Assembly (NCBI GenBank): GCA_039925145.1 | Contig: JBDSZL010000088.1 | Span: forward strand, 62,001 to 126,000 | Origin: JBDSZL01 sp039925145 | GTDB lineage: Bacteria > Acidobacteriota > Vicinamibacteria > Vicinamibacterales > SCN-69-37 | Direction: 5' to 3' | Length of the DNA: 64,000 nt | In this document: piece after piece, positions 34,005-42,754 of the stretch | Layout: each line of letters begins with the position of its first letter | How positions within the stretch are numbered: the first letter of the stretch is position 1 | Position numbers and translations under genes: made by a program | Notes under the pieces: generated by a model | Seen by the model: only the letters and a program-made list of their open reading frames with translations | Databases searched by the model: none | Told to the model about the DNA's origin: nothing

Positions 34005-34886
34005 GTGCTAGACGAGCGAACGCGCGTCCTGCTTGTCGAAGACAACCCCGGCGATGTGAGATTCGTCAGGGAACTGCTGCGCGAGGATGGCCTCGAGCTC
34101 CAGGTGAGCCATGTGTCGACCGTTCGCGAGGCCATCGAACATCTGTCTGCCGAGAAGCTCGACACCGACGCGGTGCTGCTCGATCTCAGTCTGCCCGATG
34201 AGACCGGACTGAATACCGTCCGCCGCATCGTCAGCGTGGCGCGTGAAGCCGTGGTCGTCGTGATGACCGGTGACGGCGACGAAGAGCTGGGGCTGCGCGC
34301 CATGGAAGCCGGCGCGCAGGACTACCTCGTGAAGTCGCAGGTGACCGCGCCACTCCTGCGCCGCGCGCTGCGATTTGCGCTCGGGCGGCAGTTTGCCCGG
34401 CGCCAGATGCAGCATACCGACGACCTGACGCACCTCAGCAACCGGCGCGGCTTCCTGCTGCTGGCCGAACAGCAGATCAAAGTGGCGCGACGGCAGAAGC
34501 AGCCCTTTCTGGTGCTGTTCATGGACCTCGACCAGCTGAAGCGCGTGAACGACACGTTCGGCCACGCCGAGGGCAACCGCGCGCTGGTAGAAGCCGCCGA
34601 GGTCCTTCGCGGGAGCTTCCGGCAGAGCGACCTGCTCGCGCGGTACGGCGGCGACGAGTTCGCCGCTCTGTCGCTGTGCTCCGGTCCGTCGGACGCCGAG
34701 GTCGTCCGCGCGAGGCTCGACACGGTGCTCGCGCGCATCAACGGCAATCCCGACCGCGCCTACCCTCTCGGCTTCAGCGTGGGCATGGTCACATGTCTCG
34801 CGGACGAACCAGCGAACATCGAGCAACTGCTCGAGCGGGCCGACACGCTGATGTACCTCGAAAAGAAGCGCAAGGCGATGCGGTAG
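34005..34886 (+). CDS. Response regulator with GGDEF diguanylate cyclase output
   Basis: The 293-residue protein joins a receiver domain (VLLVEDNPGDVRFVRELL; phospho-acceptor D60 in AVLLDLSLPDETG; Lys in DYLVKSQVTAP) to a GGDEF domain. That domain has DDLTHLSNRRGFLLLAEQQ, FMDLDQLKRVNDTFGHAEG, and RYGGDEF with GGDEF at 215-219. An intact I-site R-Q-S-D lies at 206-209, five residues before it, so product inhibition is expected. Phosphorylation should drive dimerisation and cyclic di-GMP synthesis. The GTG start at 34005 is supported by GGAGGTG just upstream and by the family N-terminus. It is the output arm of the sensor cassette. Confidence 0.93.
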   Translation: MLDERTRVLLVEDNPGDVRFVRELLREDGLELQVSHVSTVREAIEHLSAEKLDTDAVLLDLSLPDETGLNTVRRIVSVAREAVVVVMTGDGDEELGLRAMEAGAQDYLVKSQVTAPLLRRALRFALGRQFARRQMQHTDDLTHLSNRRGFLLLAEQQIKVARRQKQPFLVLFMDLDQLKRVNDTFGHAEGNRALVEAAEVLRGSFRQSDLLARYGGDEFAALSLCSGPSDAEVVRARLDTVLARINGNPDRAYPLGFSVGMVTCLADEPANIEQLLERADTLMYLEKKRKAMR

Positions 34887-34993
34887 GGTCGCCCGCCCCG
34901 GGTGACGCTGTCGAGAACTTCGGCGAAACCGTCGTCGGCGCCGTACTCGGGCCTCTCAAAACCATCGGACGATGAGAACCGGTCCCTATGCTG

Positions 34994-36619
34994 CTACGCG
35001 ACGCGCCCCGCCCGCAGTTTCGCAATCGCGCGGGCTTCGATCTGCCGTACGCGCTCGCGCGAGATCGCCAGACGGCGGCCGACCTCCTCGAGCGTGTGCT
35101 CGCGGTCGCCGAGCCCGTAGTGCAGCCTCAGCACTTCGCGCTCGCGTTCGCCGAGCGGCGCCATCGCGCGCTCCACTTCCGCGGCCATGTCACCCCGGAT
35201 GGCCGCATCCTCGGGCGATTCGGCGAGCGTATTGGCCACCAGATCGCCGACGTCGGCGTCCTGGCCTTCGCCGAGTGGCGCGTCCAGGGACACCGGCTGA
35301 CGCCCCGCGGACAGCAGCAACTCGACCTTGGCCACCGGCACCTTCATGCGGTCGGCAATCTCGGCGGGTGTGGGATCGCGGTCGAGCTCGCGGGCGAGGT
35401 TCTCGCGCTCGCGGCGCAACTGCGTGAGCGACTCGAAGATGTGCACCGGCAGCCGGATGGTACGGCCGTAGTCGGCAATCGCGCGGGTGATGCCTTGGCG
35501 AACCCACCAGGTGGCGTACGTGGAAAACTTGAAGCCGCGCTGATACTGGAAACGGTCGACCGCCTTCATCAGGCCGATGTTGCCTTCTTGAATCAGGTCC
35601 AGCAGCGAGAGGCCGCGATTCATGTAGCGGCGGGCGATCGACACGACAAGCCGCAGGTTGGCCTCGAGCAGATGCCGCCTGGCTTCGTTCAGCTCGCGAT
35701 CGCGTTCGCGAATCACTTCGAGCCGGCTCAAGTAGCTCCGAAGCGTCAGACCGGTCTTCTGTTCCAGGGCACGCAGTACTTCATCGCGCTCGGGGCCGGA
35801 CGCGAGGCGCTCGGCGGCTTCAAAGGCCTTTCCCTGCTCCTCGAGCGCGCCTTTGATTTGATCGATCAGCGACGGCCGTATGGGCACGGTTCGCAGGGCC
35901 GTCGACACCTTCCGCTCCGCCTCGTCAATCTCCCGCGCGAGCAGCTGGCGCTCCGAGGGGCCGGCCGCATCGTTGGTTTCGGCGCGCCACCGGGCGATGC
36001 ACCGCTGCAATCGACGCATGCGATCGAACGTGCGCAGCACCGGGGCAATGACCTCGGGCTTCAGCTCGCCGCCATCCGGCAGCAGAATGAGCTCGGCCGC
36101 AGGCGTGTTGCCGCGGCGAATGCCAGCGGCCAGGCTCCACAGCGTGTCGAGCGCGCACGGGACGACCGCGAGCGAGCCGAGCAGCTCGGCACGCGACTCC
36201 TCGATGCGGCGCGCGATGTCGCGTTCCTGGGGAGCGGTGAGCAGCGCGCGCTTTCCGACACTGTTGAGGTAGACACGCACGAGGTCGACGTCGTCGCCGT
36301 GGTCGGCCGCGGCGGCGTCAGAAGTCTCGGCCGCGGACAAGTCGAGGCCGTCGTCCTTTTCCTCGTCCTCCAGTTCACCATCGTCGCCCGCGATCGCCTG
36401 AACCTCGAGCGCCTCCGGCTCTTCCTCGGCGAGCAACTGGGAAGGCGAGGCGGCGTGCGTGCGCTCCACGGTTTCGTCATCGCCGAGCGGAATCAGGCCG
36501 TGCGCGTGAGCGCGCTCGCGCCAGTCGAGAACCTGCTGGTTGCGCTCGGGCTCGTGCCAGTCGATGAGCGAGCGGCTCCGCCGGCCCGCCTTCTTGCCCG
36601 TTGGCTCTCGTTTGGCCAT
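34994..36619 (-). CDS. rpoD: RNA polymerase sigma-70 factor, primary type
   Basis: The 541-residue factor has region 1.2 (VRVYLNSVGKRALLTAPQER), then a non-conserved insert, and region 2 (EANLRLVVSIARRYMNRGLS, LLDLIQEGNIGLMKAVDRF, FSTYATWWVRQGITRAI). RTIRLPVHIFE, the -10 recognition end, follows. Region 3 and region 4 (EREREVLRLHYGLGDREHTL, SRERVRQIEARAIAKLR) complete it. These are group 1/2 features. The N-terminus has an acidic stretch (LEDEEKDDGLDL) in place of a clear region 1.1, so it may be the housekeeping factor or a close paralogue. ATG 36619 has GGAGG upstream. It converges with the GGDEF regulator gene. Confidence 0.88.
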   Translation of the reverse strand: MAKREPTGKKAGRRSRSLIDWHEPERNQQVLDWRERAHAHGLIPLGDDETVERTHAASPSQLLAEEEPEALEVQAIAGDDGELEDEEKDDGLDLSAAETSDAAAADHGDDVDLVRVYLNSVGKRALLTAPQERDIARRIEESRAELLGSLAVVPCALDTLWSLAAGIRRGNTPAAELILLPDGGELKPEVIAPVLRTFDRMRRLQRCIARWRAETNDAAGPSERQLLAREIDEAERKVSTALRTVPIRPSLIDQIKGALEEQGKAFEAAERLASGPERDEVLRALEQKTGLTLRSYLSRLEVIRERDRELNEARRHLLEANLRLVVSIARRYMNRGLSLLDLIQEGNIGLMKAVDRFQYQRGFKFSTYATWWVRQGITRAIADYGRTIRLPVHIFESLTQLRRERENLARELDRDPTPAEIADRMKVPVAKVELLLSAGRQPVSLDAPLGEGQDADVGDLVANTLAESPEDAAIRGDMAAEVERAMAPLGEREREVLRLHYGLGDREHTLEEVGRRLAISRERVRQIEARAIAKLRAGRVA

Positions 36620-36760
36620 GCAGATCCTCCGGGATCAATATCTCGCAAAAGCAGGGCCAAGGGAGATGAGGAAAGGAATGAGTGTCAGAACGCGCAGGTG
36701 TGTCGCTCGATGCCAGTTCTGCCCGATCGCGCTGGCGGGTGAGGTGCGAAGCGCGTGAGC

Positions 36761-38731
36761 TTACTGCAGATCAGGCGCGAGATAGCCATCTTCAGCCTGC
36801 ACCGCGAGGCCTTCGCGAGTGGGGCGGATCTCGACGTGGCGCCAGGCGCCGTCGTGAGTTGAGTTGGTCGAGGTGTAGCTCAGCACGTATCGGCGGCGCA
36901 GGTTCTCGAGGATGCGTCGATACTCCCCATCAAGGGAGGTCACAGCCTCCGGAAAATACGCTTCACCGGACGACGACGTGGCCAGCCGCTCGAGCGTCGC
37001 GCGATCGACCTTGGGACCAAGGCCTATCGCGTACACCGTGGTGCCCACCGCCTGGAGTGTCGTCAGCACATCGTCCAGGGTGTGGATGCTGCCCGGTGCG
37101 GTGCCCGGATTGTTCTCGTCGCGGCCGTCGGTCAGAACGACGATGGCGGTCCGCCCCTCCACCTTCTTCAGGCGGGCCACACTCTCGGACAGCGCGTCGT
37201 ACAGGGCCGTGCCTCCGCTCGCATGGTACTGGTCCACCGCGCGCAGGATCCACTCGCGCACCGCGGACAGGTCCTGCACCAGCTCGGGCCGATCGGCGAA
37301 CAGCATCACCCCGACATGGTCCTTCCCGGGCAACTGACGGGCAAAGCTTCGGGCAGCGGCGGTCACCGCGGGCGCGTCGTTCTTCATGCTCCCGCTCTGG
37401 TCCAACACCAGCATGATCGACACCGGCGTCAACGCTTCTTCGAAACCGACGATCTTCTGTTCGACCCCGTCCTCGAACACTGCGAAGTCGTCGGGCGTGA
37501 CATCCAGGTGCTGCCGGGTCAGATCGCGAACCGTCAGCTCGACCTGATGCTGAATGGGCGGGGGCGCCGGCGCCTTGTAGCCAGACCGCACCGTCACGAT
37601 GTTCCTGGGATTGGAGGTCGTGACGGTAATCGATCGCCACGTGCCATCGGGCTTCTGATTCGTTGGCGTGTAGGTGAGGGCGTAGCGCTGCTGGACGTCG
37701 GCGGCAATCAGACCGTGCACGTCGCTCAATTGAAATTCCCGTGCGGGAAAGAACGCCCGACCTCCCGTGTCGGCGGCGAGCCGTTTCAGCAGGTCTTCAC
37801 CTTTCAATGAGATGCCGGCCACACCGCCCACGCCGATCACGTACACCGTGGCCCGGCTCGCCCTGACGGCGGCCAGTGCCTCGTCGAACGAGATAGCGCT
37901 GTTCTCGTCGTACCCGTCGGTGACGAGCACAATCACGTGCCGGGCGTCGCCACCGTTGAGCTGCTTTGCCGCGCTGGTGAGGCAGTCCAGAATCGCTGTG
38001 CCGCCTTTGGCCTGAATACTCTGGATGGCGCCGGCAATCGTCTCTCGATCCTTCGTCGGCCCCGTGATTGTTCCCAGCGTGAGGGTGAACGGCACCACAA
38101 TCACCTCGTCATTCGGCCGCAGGTGCAGCGGCAGTTGCTGCGCGGCGTCGCGGACGAAGTCCATGCGGCGCGACATGCTCTGGCTGCCGTCAATCAGCAG
38201 CGTGTACACCGCAGGCACGGTGTCCACGGCCCCGAGCTCCGTCGTCTGTGGCACGCCGTCCTCGAACACCTGGAAATCCGAGAGGCCGAGGCCGTTGACC
38301 GGCCGCCCCCCAGGCTCGCGTACGGATGGCTCGAGGAGCACGCTCGAGACCTGCGCGCGCGCGGTGACCTCGAGTGGCTTCAGGTCGATCAGGTCGCTCG
38401 CGGTGGCGCCCGATGAATCGGCCACTTGCACGACAATCTGTCGAGGGGCCAGAGGATTCTCGTCCAGCCATTCGACGGCATAGGGCGCACCGTCCTTGTC
38501 CTCGCCGACGAGTTTGCCATCCACGAAGAACTGGACCGGACTGAGCGTGGTACCGGCGGTAGAGGTGATACGCGCGACGATGCGGATGGGGCCCGTCATG
38601 CCGGTTCGTCCGAGGGGCGATGTGATCTGGACAGCGAGGGTCTGGGATCTGACTGGCGCTTGCCCCATCAGGCGCGAAGGGGCGACCGACCCCACAGCGA
38701 CAAGCGAAACGAGGAGAAGCAACCACCGCAT
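36761..38731 (-). CDS. Secreted protein with two VWFA-related halves
   Basis: The 656-residue protein has a signal peptide, MRWLLLLVSLVAVGSVAPS. A beta-sandwich region follows (TSPLGRTGMTGPIRIVARIT). Then come two homologous halves, each with a DF(Q/A)VFEDGV lead, a von Willebrand A domain and a closing RYxLxYTxTN strand. The first has MIDAS D181-x-S-x-S (LLIDGSQSM) and TDGYDE. The second has D444-x-S-x-S (LVLDQSGSM) and TDGRDE. Such VWFA-related proteins are numerous in Acidobacteria; adhesion or protein binding is inferred. The start was placed at the signal peptide; a longer frame upstream looks non-coding. It follows the tad operon on the same strand. Confidence 0.82.
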   Translation of the reverse strand: MRWLLLLVSLVAVGSVAPSRLMGQAPVRSQTLAVQITSPLGRTGMTGPIRIVARITSTAGTTLSPVQFFVDGKLVGEDKDGAPYAVEWLDENPLAPRQIVVQVADSSGATASDLIDLKPLEVTARAQVSSVLLEPSVREPGGRPVNGLGLSDFQVFEDGVPQTTELGAVDTVPAVYTLLIDGSQSMSRRMDFVRDAAQQLPLHLRPNDEVIVVPFTLTLGTITGPTKDRETIAGAIQSIQAKGGTAILDCLTSAAKQLNGGDARHVIVLVTDGYDENSAISFDEALAAVRASRATVYVIGVGGVAGISLKGEDLLKRLAADTGGRAFFPAREFQLSDVHGLIAADVQQRYALTYTPTNQKPDGTWRSITVTTSNPRNIVTVRSGYKAPAPPPIQHQVELTVRDLTRQHLDVTPDDFAVFEDGVEQKIVGFEEALTPVSIMLVLDQSGSMKNDAPAVTAAARSFARQLPGKDHVGVMLFADRPELVQDLSAVREWILRAVDQYHASGGTALYDALSESVARLKKVEGRTAIVVLTDGRDENNPGTAPGSIHTLDDVLTTLQAVGTTVYAIGLGPKVDRATLERLATSSSGEAYFPEAVTSLDGEYRRILENLRRRYVLSYTSTNSTHDGAWRHVEIRPTREGLAVQAEDGYLAPDLQ

Positions 38732-38853
38732 AGCGCGAGAATCAGGCCGGCCTGAGATCGAACCGACCACTCGCATCGTAGCAGGCGCACAGCCGCCACG
38801 AAGGCCGCAACGCTCTGCCGATGAGGGCGCCAGCGCATCCCCGCCGACCGTGG

Positions 38854-40308
38854 CTAGTCGGGGAAGCAACGGTTTCCCTCCTGTGCTGCACCCTCGGAAG
38901 GGAGCGGCGGAAGATCGGACCTGACGGCGACGAACGATCGACGTGTAGTCAGGACCTGGTACCGCCGCGCCGCAAGCCAATCCCGGGTCTCGGTCGCGAC
39001 TGCCGGCAGCCATACATACTCCGGGCTCCACCGCGCCAGGGTCTCGAGGCCCCTTGCGGTGCCGTGAACCACCTCGTCTTGAGATTGAAGGGCGCGATCG
39101 GTGTAGACGGTCTCGCGGCGACCGTCTGTGGAGACCATGAGTCTGTCGCCCCAGTGCCAGAGGCTGTACTCCCCCCAGTCGAAGAACGTGACGAGACGTC
39201 CCGCACCCGCGTTGCGCAAGAGGCGCGCGCCGTCGGCGTCAGGAATCCATGCGCCCGTGACTGGGATGCACGCGCCCCGGAGCGAGGCGGCCAGCGAGAT
39301 CGCGGCCATCGTCGCCAAGGTGGACATCAGCAGCGCACTGCTGCGTCCGACACGCAGCGATTGTCGCGCAGGCCATCGCTCACGAAACTCGCTCGCGAGC
39401 AGGACGACCGTAGCGATGACGAAGAAGGGGGCAACTCGTTCCACGCGCAGCGAAACGCACGCAAGCACCACGAGCGACATGCGTTCGGGCCAGCGGCGGG
39501 GCGTATGAACAAGAGACCGGGCCGTGGCGCCCGCGGCGGCGATCCACGGAAGCCACGCCGGAGCCGGCACAGTCCAAAGCGGCCGCCACTCCGAGACGTC
39601 TCGGCCAAGCCCAACCGTCTCCCACACGAACGTCCAGAGCCGCCAGGTATAGGGCGTGCCAAGTGTGGCAATGGCGCACACGGCGGTCAGCGCCACCCAG
39701 CCACGGCGCCATACGCGATGGAGATAGATCTGTCCTAGCGCATGCAGGACGAGTACGCCGAGCCCGACAATCCAGCCGCCGTGCACGTTCGCCCAGAAGA
39801 CGAACACGAACGGCAGCCACCGCCACAAGGGACGGCCGCCAGCCAGCACACTGGCCAACAGCGCGAAACAGCCGATTGACCACAACTGTGGACGCATCGT
39901 CGCCACCGCCCGGCCGACTCCGAGCGTGACGGTCGCCAGCAGGAGGAGGCGCGCGACGGGGTCAAGCCCCCTGAGCGCGCGCCATACCAGCCACAGTGTC
40001 AGCGATACCAGCAGCGCCTTGAGGGCCAGCAGTCCACCGCTGCCGCCCGCGGTGTAGGCGGCCGCCATCTGCAACTCGCTCAGCCACTCGTGATTCAGCC
40101 ACGGGCGATCCTGCGTGAACGAATAGGGGTCCACAGCCGTGAGTCTGTGCGTGCGCAGCAGATCCAGGCCGAATCGGAGGTGCCCCCACAGATCCGGGTC
40201 AGCGGTCGTCGGCACCATCACTGAAGCCGCGAGGCACGCCGCGCCCGCCGCGATGTGCAGCAGCCATGGCTCGGGAGGCCTCTCCCGATCGAGGCCCTCT
40301 GGCCTCAT
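38854..40308 (-). CDS. Multi-pass membrane protein, GT-C-like family (paralogue of 59495-61045)
   Basis: A 484-residue protein with about ten transmembrane segments and a soluble C-terminal region. Conserved-looking motifs are TADPDLWGHLRFGLDLLRTH, DPYSFTQDRPWLNHEWLSEL, ATMRPQLWSIG and WANVHGGWIVGLG. Late on it has LMVSTDGRRETVYTD. The early acidic PDLWGH loop and N-W-x-x-E resemble lipid-linked-sugar GT-C transferases, but I cannot name a family. The protein at 59495-61045 shares every one of these motifs. The start overlaps the AAA-ATPase stop by four bases (ATGA), so it is translationally coupled to the tad-linked ATPase gene. Confidence 0.7.
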   Translation of the reverse strand: MRPEGLDRERPPEPWLLHIAAGAACLAASVMVPTTADPDLWGHLRFGLDLLRTHRLTAVDPYSFTQDRPWLNHEWLSELQMAAAYTAGGSGGLLALKALLVSLTLWLVWRALRGLDPVARLLLLATVTLGVGRAVATMRPQLWSIGCFALLASVLAGGRPLWRWLPFVFVFWANVHGGWIVGLGVLVLHALGQIYLHRVWRRGWVALTAVCAIATLGTPYTWRLWTFVWETVGLGRDVSEWRPLWTVPAPAWLPWIAAAGATARSLVHTPRRWPERMSLVVLACVSLRVERVAPFFVIATVVLLASEFRERWPARQSLRVGRSSALLMSTLATMAAISLAASLRGACIPVTGAWIPDADGARLLRNAGAGRLVTFFDWGEYSLWHWGDRLMVSTDGRRETVYTDRALQSQDEVVHGTARGLETLARWSPEYVWLPAVATETRDWLAARRYQVLTTRRSFVAVRSDLPPLPSEGAAQEGNRCFPD

Positions 40309-41678
40309 TGCTGGTGCGTGGGCTCGGACGGCTTTTGATCCGTCACGAAGTAGTTGGCGCACGCCACTTCGAGCAGCGCCGGAGTGAGCACGCGCGGCTG
40401 GCCGCTGTAGTCGGCGATCGACACCGCCTGATTAATCAGGTCCCTCGGATGACAACCCCGTGGCGTGATTCGCCGCGTCCGGTAGAAGTTGTCCAGCAGC
40501 GACTCCGGCAGCCCTTGGTCGAATGCCAGCCCGAACTCCGCGCATTGCTGCGCAAAGATCCGGACGTACATGTCGGGGGTCGGATTGTCGGCCAGCACTT
40601 TAAAAGGCACGCGGCGCATGAACGCCTCGTCGACAAGGTCCGAGGGACGAAGATTTGTCGCGAACACCACGAACGCGTGAAACGGGATCTCGAACTTCTG
40701 CCCCGATCGCAGCATCAAGTAGTCGAGACTGCTTTCTAGCGGCACCATCCAGCGGTTCAGCAGGTCAGCGGGCGAACATCGCTGGCGCCCGAAGTCATCG
40801 ATGATCAGGACGCCGCCGTTGGCAATGAGCTGAAGCGGTGCCCGGTAGTAGCCCAACCGGGGGTCGTATGTCAGGTCGAAAGACTCGAGCGTCATCTCGC
40901 CGCCGACCTTGACGATCGGCCGCGCACACACGGCCCAACGCGCGTCGAGCGGCGCCGGACTAATCGCGAGCCGCAGTGTCCCGTCGTCGTCGGGCGCCGG
41001 CCTTTGGGCGTGATTGACCGGATCGAAGACTCGGATGATGGCGCCTTCCACTTCGAGCGCGTAGGGAATGAAGACATCGCCCGACAGGAGCCGCTGGATG
41101 CCATGCGCGATGACCGTCTTCCCGTTGCCGGGTGGCCCGTAGATGAACAAGGATCGGCCGTTGCGGACGGCAGCGCCTACTTCGTCGAGCACCGTATCGC
41201 TGAGAACAAGGTGGGAGAACACCGCGCGCACCGACATCGGGCTCACTGCCGATCGCGTAGCCCGTTGCAGGTCCGTCATGTATCGGCGGTATTGCGCAAT
41301 CGGCACCGGGGTCGGACCGATGTACTGGTCCTGCTCGAGAAACTGGTTGGCGACCGATCGTCCCTCGCCTGTGATTCGGTAGCGGTACGACGCGGCGCCG
41401 ACGAGGGCGCCGGCGACGACTTCGCACTGCCGCTGAAGTTTCAGGAACTCGAGCGTAGGTTCGATGACGGCGAACAGTACGCCCAGTCGCCGTGACAGCT
41501 CGGTGCCACTTAGCTCGCCGGCGGCGTAGAGGGTCTTCAACGTGAGGCGCATCAGGAGGTCCGGGCTTACGCCCGCCTCCTGACACGTGGTCGGGGCGAT
41601 TAGCCGCGGCGGTGCCACGGCAGCCTCGGCCGCCTGTGGCACTGACGCCGTTTGATGAGTCATCGATCCGACACTCAC
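40305..41678 (-). CDS. AAA-type ATPase with N-terminal winged-helix-like region, tad-linked
   Basis: The 457-residue protein has a helical lead (about 45-90, LKTLYAAGELSGTELSRRLG) that resembles a winged helix. The AAA module has Walker A GPPGNGKT at 181-188, Walker B GVLIIDDFG at 289-297, sensor-like FATNLRPSDLVDEAFMRRVP and a C-terminal lid (ITPRGCHPRDLINQAV). A substrate-like insert with VNHAQRPAPDDDGTLRL lies between. I cannot assign a named family. It follows tadB and tadC and a 32-residue membrane protein, so a role in pilus assembly or its control is inferred. The GTG start at 41678 has AGAGG upstream inside a hairpin; ATG 41663 is an alternative. Confidence 0.72.
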   Translation of the reverse strand: MSVGSMTHQTASVPQAAEAAVAPPRLIAPTTCQEAGVSPDLLMRLTLKTLYAAGELSGTELSRRLGVLFAVIEPTLEFLKLQRQCEVVAGALVGAASYRYRITGEGRSVANQFLEQDQYIGPTPVPIAQYRRYMTDLQRATRSAVSPMSVRAVFSHLVLSDTVLDEVGAAVRNGRSLFIYGPPGNGKTVIAHGIQRLLSGDVFIPYALEVEGAIIRVFDPVNHAQRPAPDDDGTLRLAISPAPLDARWAVCARPIVKVGGEMTLESFDLTYDPRLGYYRAPLQLIANGGVLIIDDFGRQRCSPADLLNRWMVPLESSLDYLMLRSGQKFEIPFHAFVVFATNLRPSDLVDEAFMRRVPFKVLADNPTPDMYVRIFAQQCAEFGLAFDQGLPESLLDNFYRTRRITPRGCHPRDLINQAVSIADYSGQPRVLTPALLEVACANYFVTDQKPSEPTHQQ

Positions 41679-41679
41679 G

Positions 41680-41699
41680 CTGGAGCCTCTACGCTCCAG
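41680..41699 (-). promoter_or_regulatory. Hairpin covering the AAA-ATPase ribosome-binding site
   Basis: On the minus strand CTGGAGC (41699-41693) pairs with GCTCCAG (41686-41680) across the loop GTAGAG. The stem begins two bases before GTG 41678, and the AGAGG ribosome-binding site lies in the loop and stem. There is no T-run, so translational control is more likely than termination. Its use depends on GTG 41678 being the true start. Confidence 0.4.
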
Positions 41700-41708
41700 A
41701 GGCTGCCA

Positions 41709-41807
41709 CTAGTCGTCGCTGCGCTTGAGTCGGCTACGGCGGCGCATGAGGTAGAGCACCAGGACGACAGCGGCGGCGGCGAGAAGCAGAATTTGGGACA
41801 TGGGCAT
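41709..41807 (-). CDS. 32-residue single-pass membrane microprotein in the tad operon
   Basis: A short reading frame, too small for most gene finders, lies between tadC and the AAA-ATPase. It encodes MPMSQILLLAAAAVVLVLYL, then MRRRSRLKRSDD: one strong membrane helix followed by a basic, charged tail, so the C-terminus should face the cytoplasm. AAAGGAG lies nine bases before ATG 41807, one of the best ribosome-binding sites in the region, which argues that it is translated. The frame ends in TAG at 41709. I do not recognise a family. By position it could be a small partner of the TadB/TadC platform or of the AAA ATPase; that is inference. Confidence 0.6.
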   Translation of the reverse strand: MPMSQILLLAAAAVVLVLYLMRRRSRLKRSDD

Positions 41808-41841
41808 CGTGACGTTCTCCTTTGAACCGATGATGACGCGC

Positions 41842-42753
41842 TTACTTACTACCCAGCACCCTTCCAAATTGGATGAGTGCCGGGCCGAGCAGGACGACGT
41901 ACAGCGCCGGGAACAGACAGAACACCAGAGGAAACACAAGCTTGACGCTGACCTTCTGCGCCTTCTCCTCTGCCCGTTGTCGACGTTTCGTGCGGACGAC
42001 CTCCGAATGCGATCGCAGCGCCTGCGAGATGCTCGTGCCGAACCTGTCGGTCTGCACCAGCATCGACACGAGCGCACGGACGTCATCGATCTGGGTGCGC
42101 GCGGCCAGTCCGCGGAAGGCCTCCAGCCGCGCCTTACCGGCGCGCATCTCGCTGATCAGGATGCGTAGTTGATCGGCCAGGGCAGGATAGGCGACCTGCA
42201 ATTCATCGCCTGCCTTCACGATGGCTTGGTCCAGACTCGAGCCCGCCTCGAGACAGAGCACCAGCAGATCCAGCGCGTCGGCCAGACCATTCTGGATCTG
42301 CTTCTTCCGCTTGTTCAGCCGGCGGCTCAGTAGGAAGCCAGGCGCCATGTAGCCGCAGATAGCGCCGAGGCCGACCCCACCCCAGCGCTGGAACCCCGCG
42401 AGCAGAAACAGCGGCGGCAGCGCAAACAGAATCGGTAGGACCAACTCCGAGATCGACATCAGCGCGGCTGTGCGCGCCGACGTGAATCCGGCGAGCTCGA
42501 GGTCGCGGCGCTGGCGTTTCACCGTGCCGCGCGACGTCGGCAGCGCGTCGCGAATGCGCTCCCAGAACGCGACGTCGACCGGCGCGAGCGTGGGTGCGTC
42601 GACCAGCACTGTCATGCGTGGCTGCACCAGTTCGTCGAGGCGACGGCGGCCGGCGCTCGCCGAACGGGACATCACCATCGTGATGAACGCCCACGTCAGG
42701 AAGCCGGCGGCGAGGAATACGACGGCAAGCGTGATCAGAAGATTTGCCGACAT
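41842..42753 (-). CDS. tadC: Tad pilus inner-membrane platform protein TadC
   Basis: TadC with TadB forms the inner-membrane platform on which the TadA/CpaF ATPase works. The 303-residue protein has an N-terminal segment (LLITLAVVFLAAGFLTWAFI) and a basic cytoplasmic part. The type II secretion F domain is ALDLLVLCLEAGSSLDQAIV, then QTDRFGTSISQALRSHSEVV. Three further membrane segments are present, ending VFPLVFCLFPALYVVLLGPA. ATG 42753 is one base after the tadB stop (TGA-T-ATG); a longer frame would overlap tadB. Length and order are standard for Tad loci. Confidence 0.9.
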   Translation of the reverse strand: MSANLLITLAVVFLAAGFLTWAFITMVMSRSASAGRRRLDELVQPRMTVLVDAPTLAPVDVAFWERIRDALPTSRGTVKRQRRDLELAGFTSARTAALMSISELVLPILFALPPLFLLAGFQRWGGVGLGAICGYMAPGFLLSRRLNKRKKQIQNGLADALDLLVLCLEAGSSLDQAIVKAGDELQVAYPALADQLRILISEMRAGKARLEAFRGLAARTQIDDVRALVSMLVQTDRFGTSISQALRSHSEVVRTKRRQRAEEKAQKVSVKLVFPLVFCLFPALYVVLLGPALIQFGRVLGSK

Positions 42754-42754
42754 A

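Noticed and set aside
34988..36742. Open frame of about 580 codons antisense to the sigma-70 gene
   Set aside because: The sense strand has full sigma regions 1.2-4; the antisense product has no domain and shadow-like composition.
38732..39031. N-terminal extension of the VWA protein
   Set aside because: It would bury the signal peptide and overlap the end of the upstream membrane-protein gene; composition is shadow-like.
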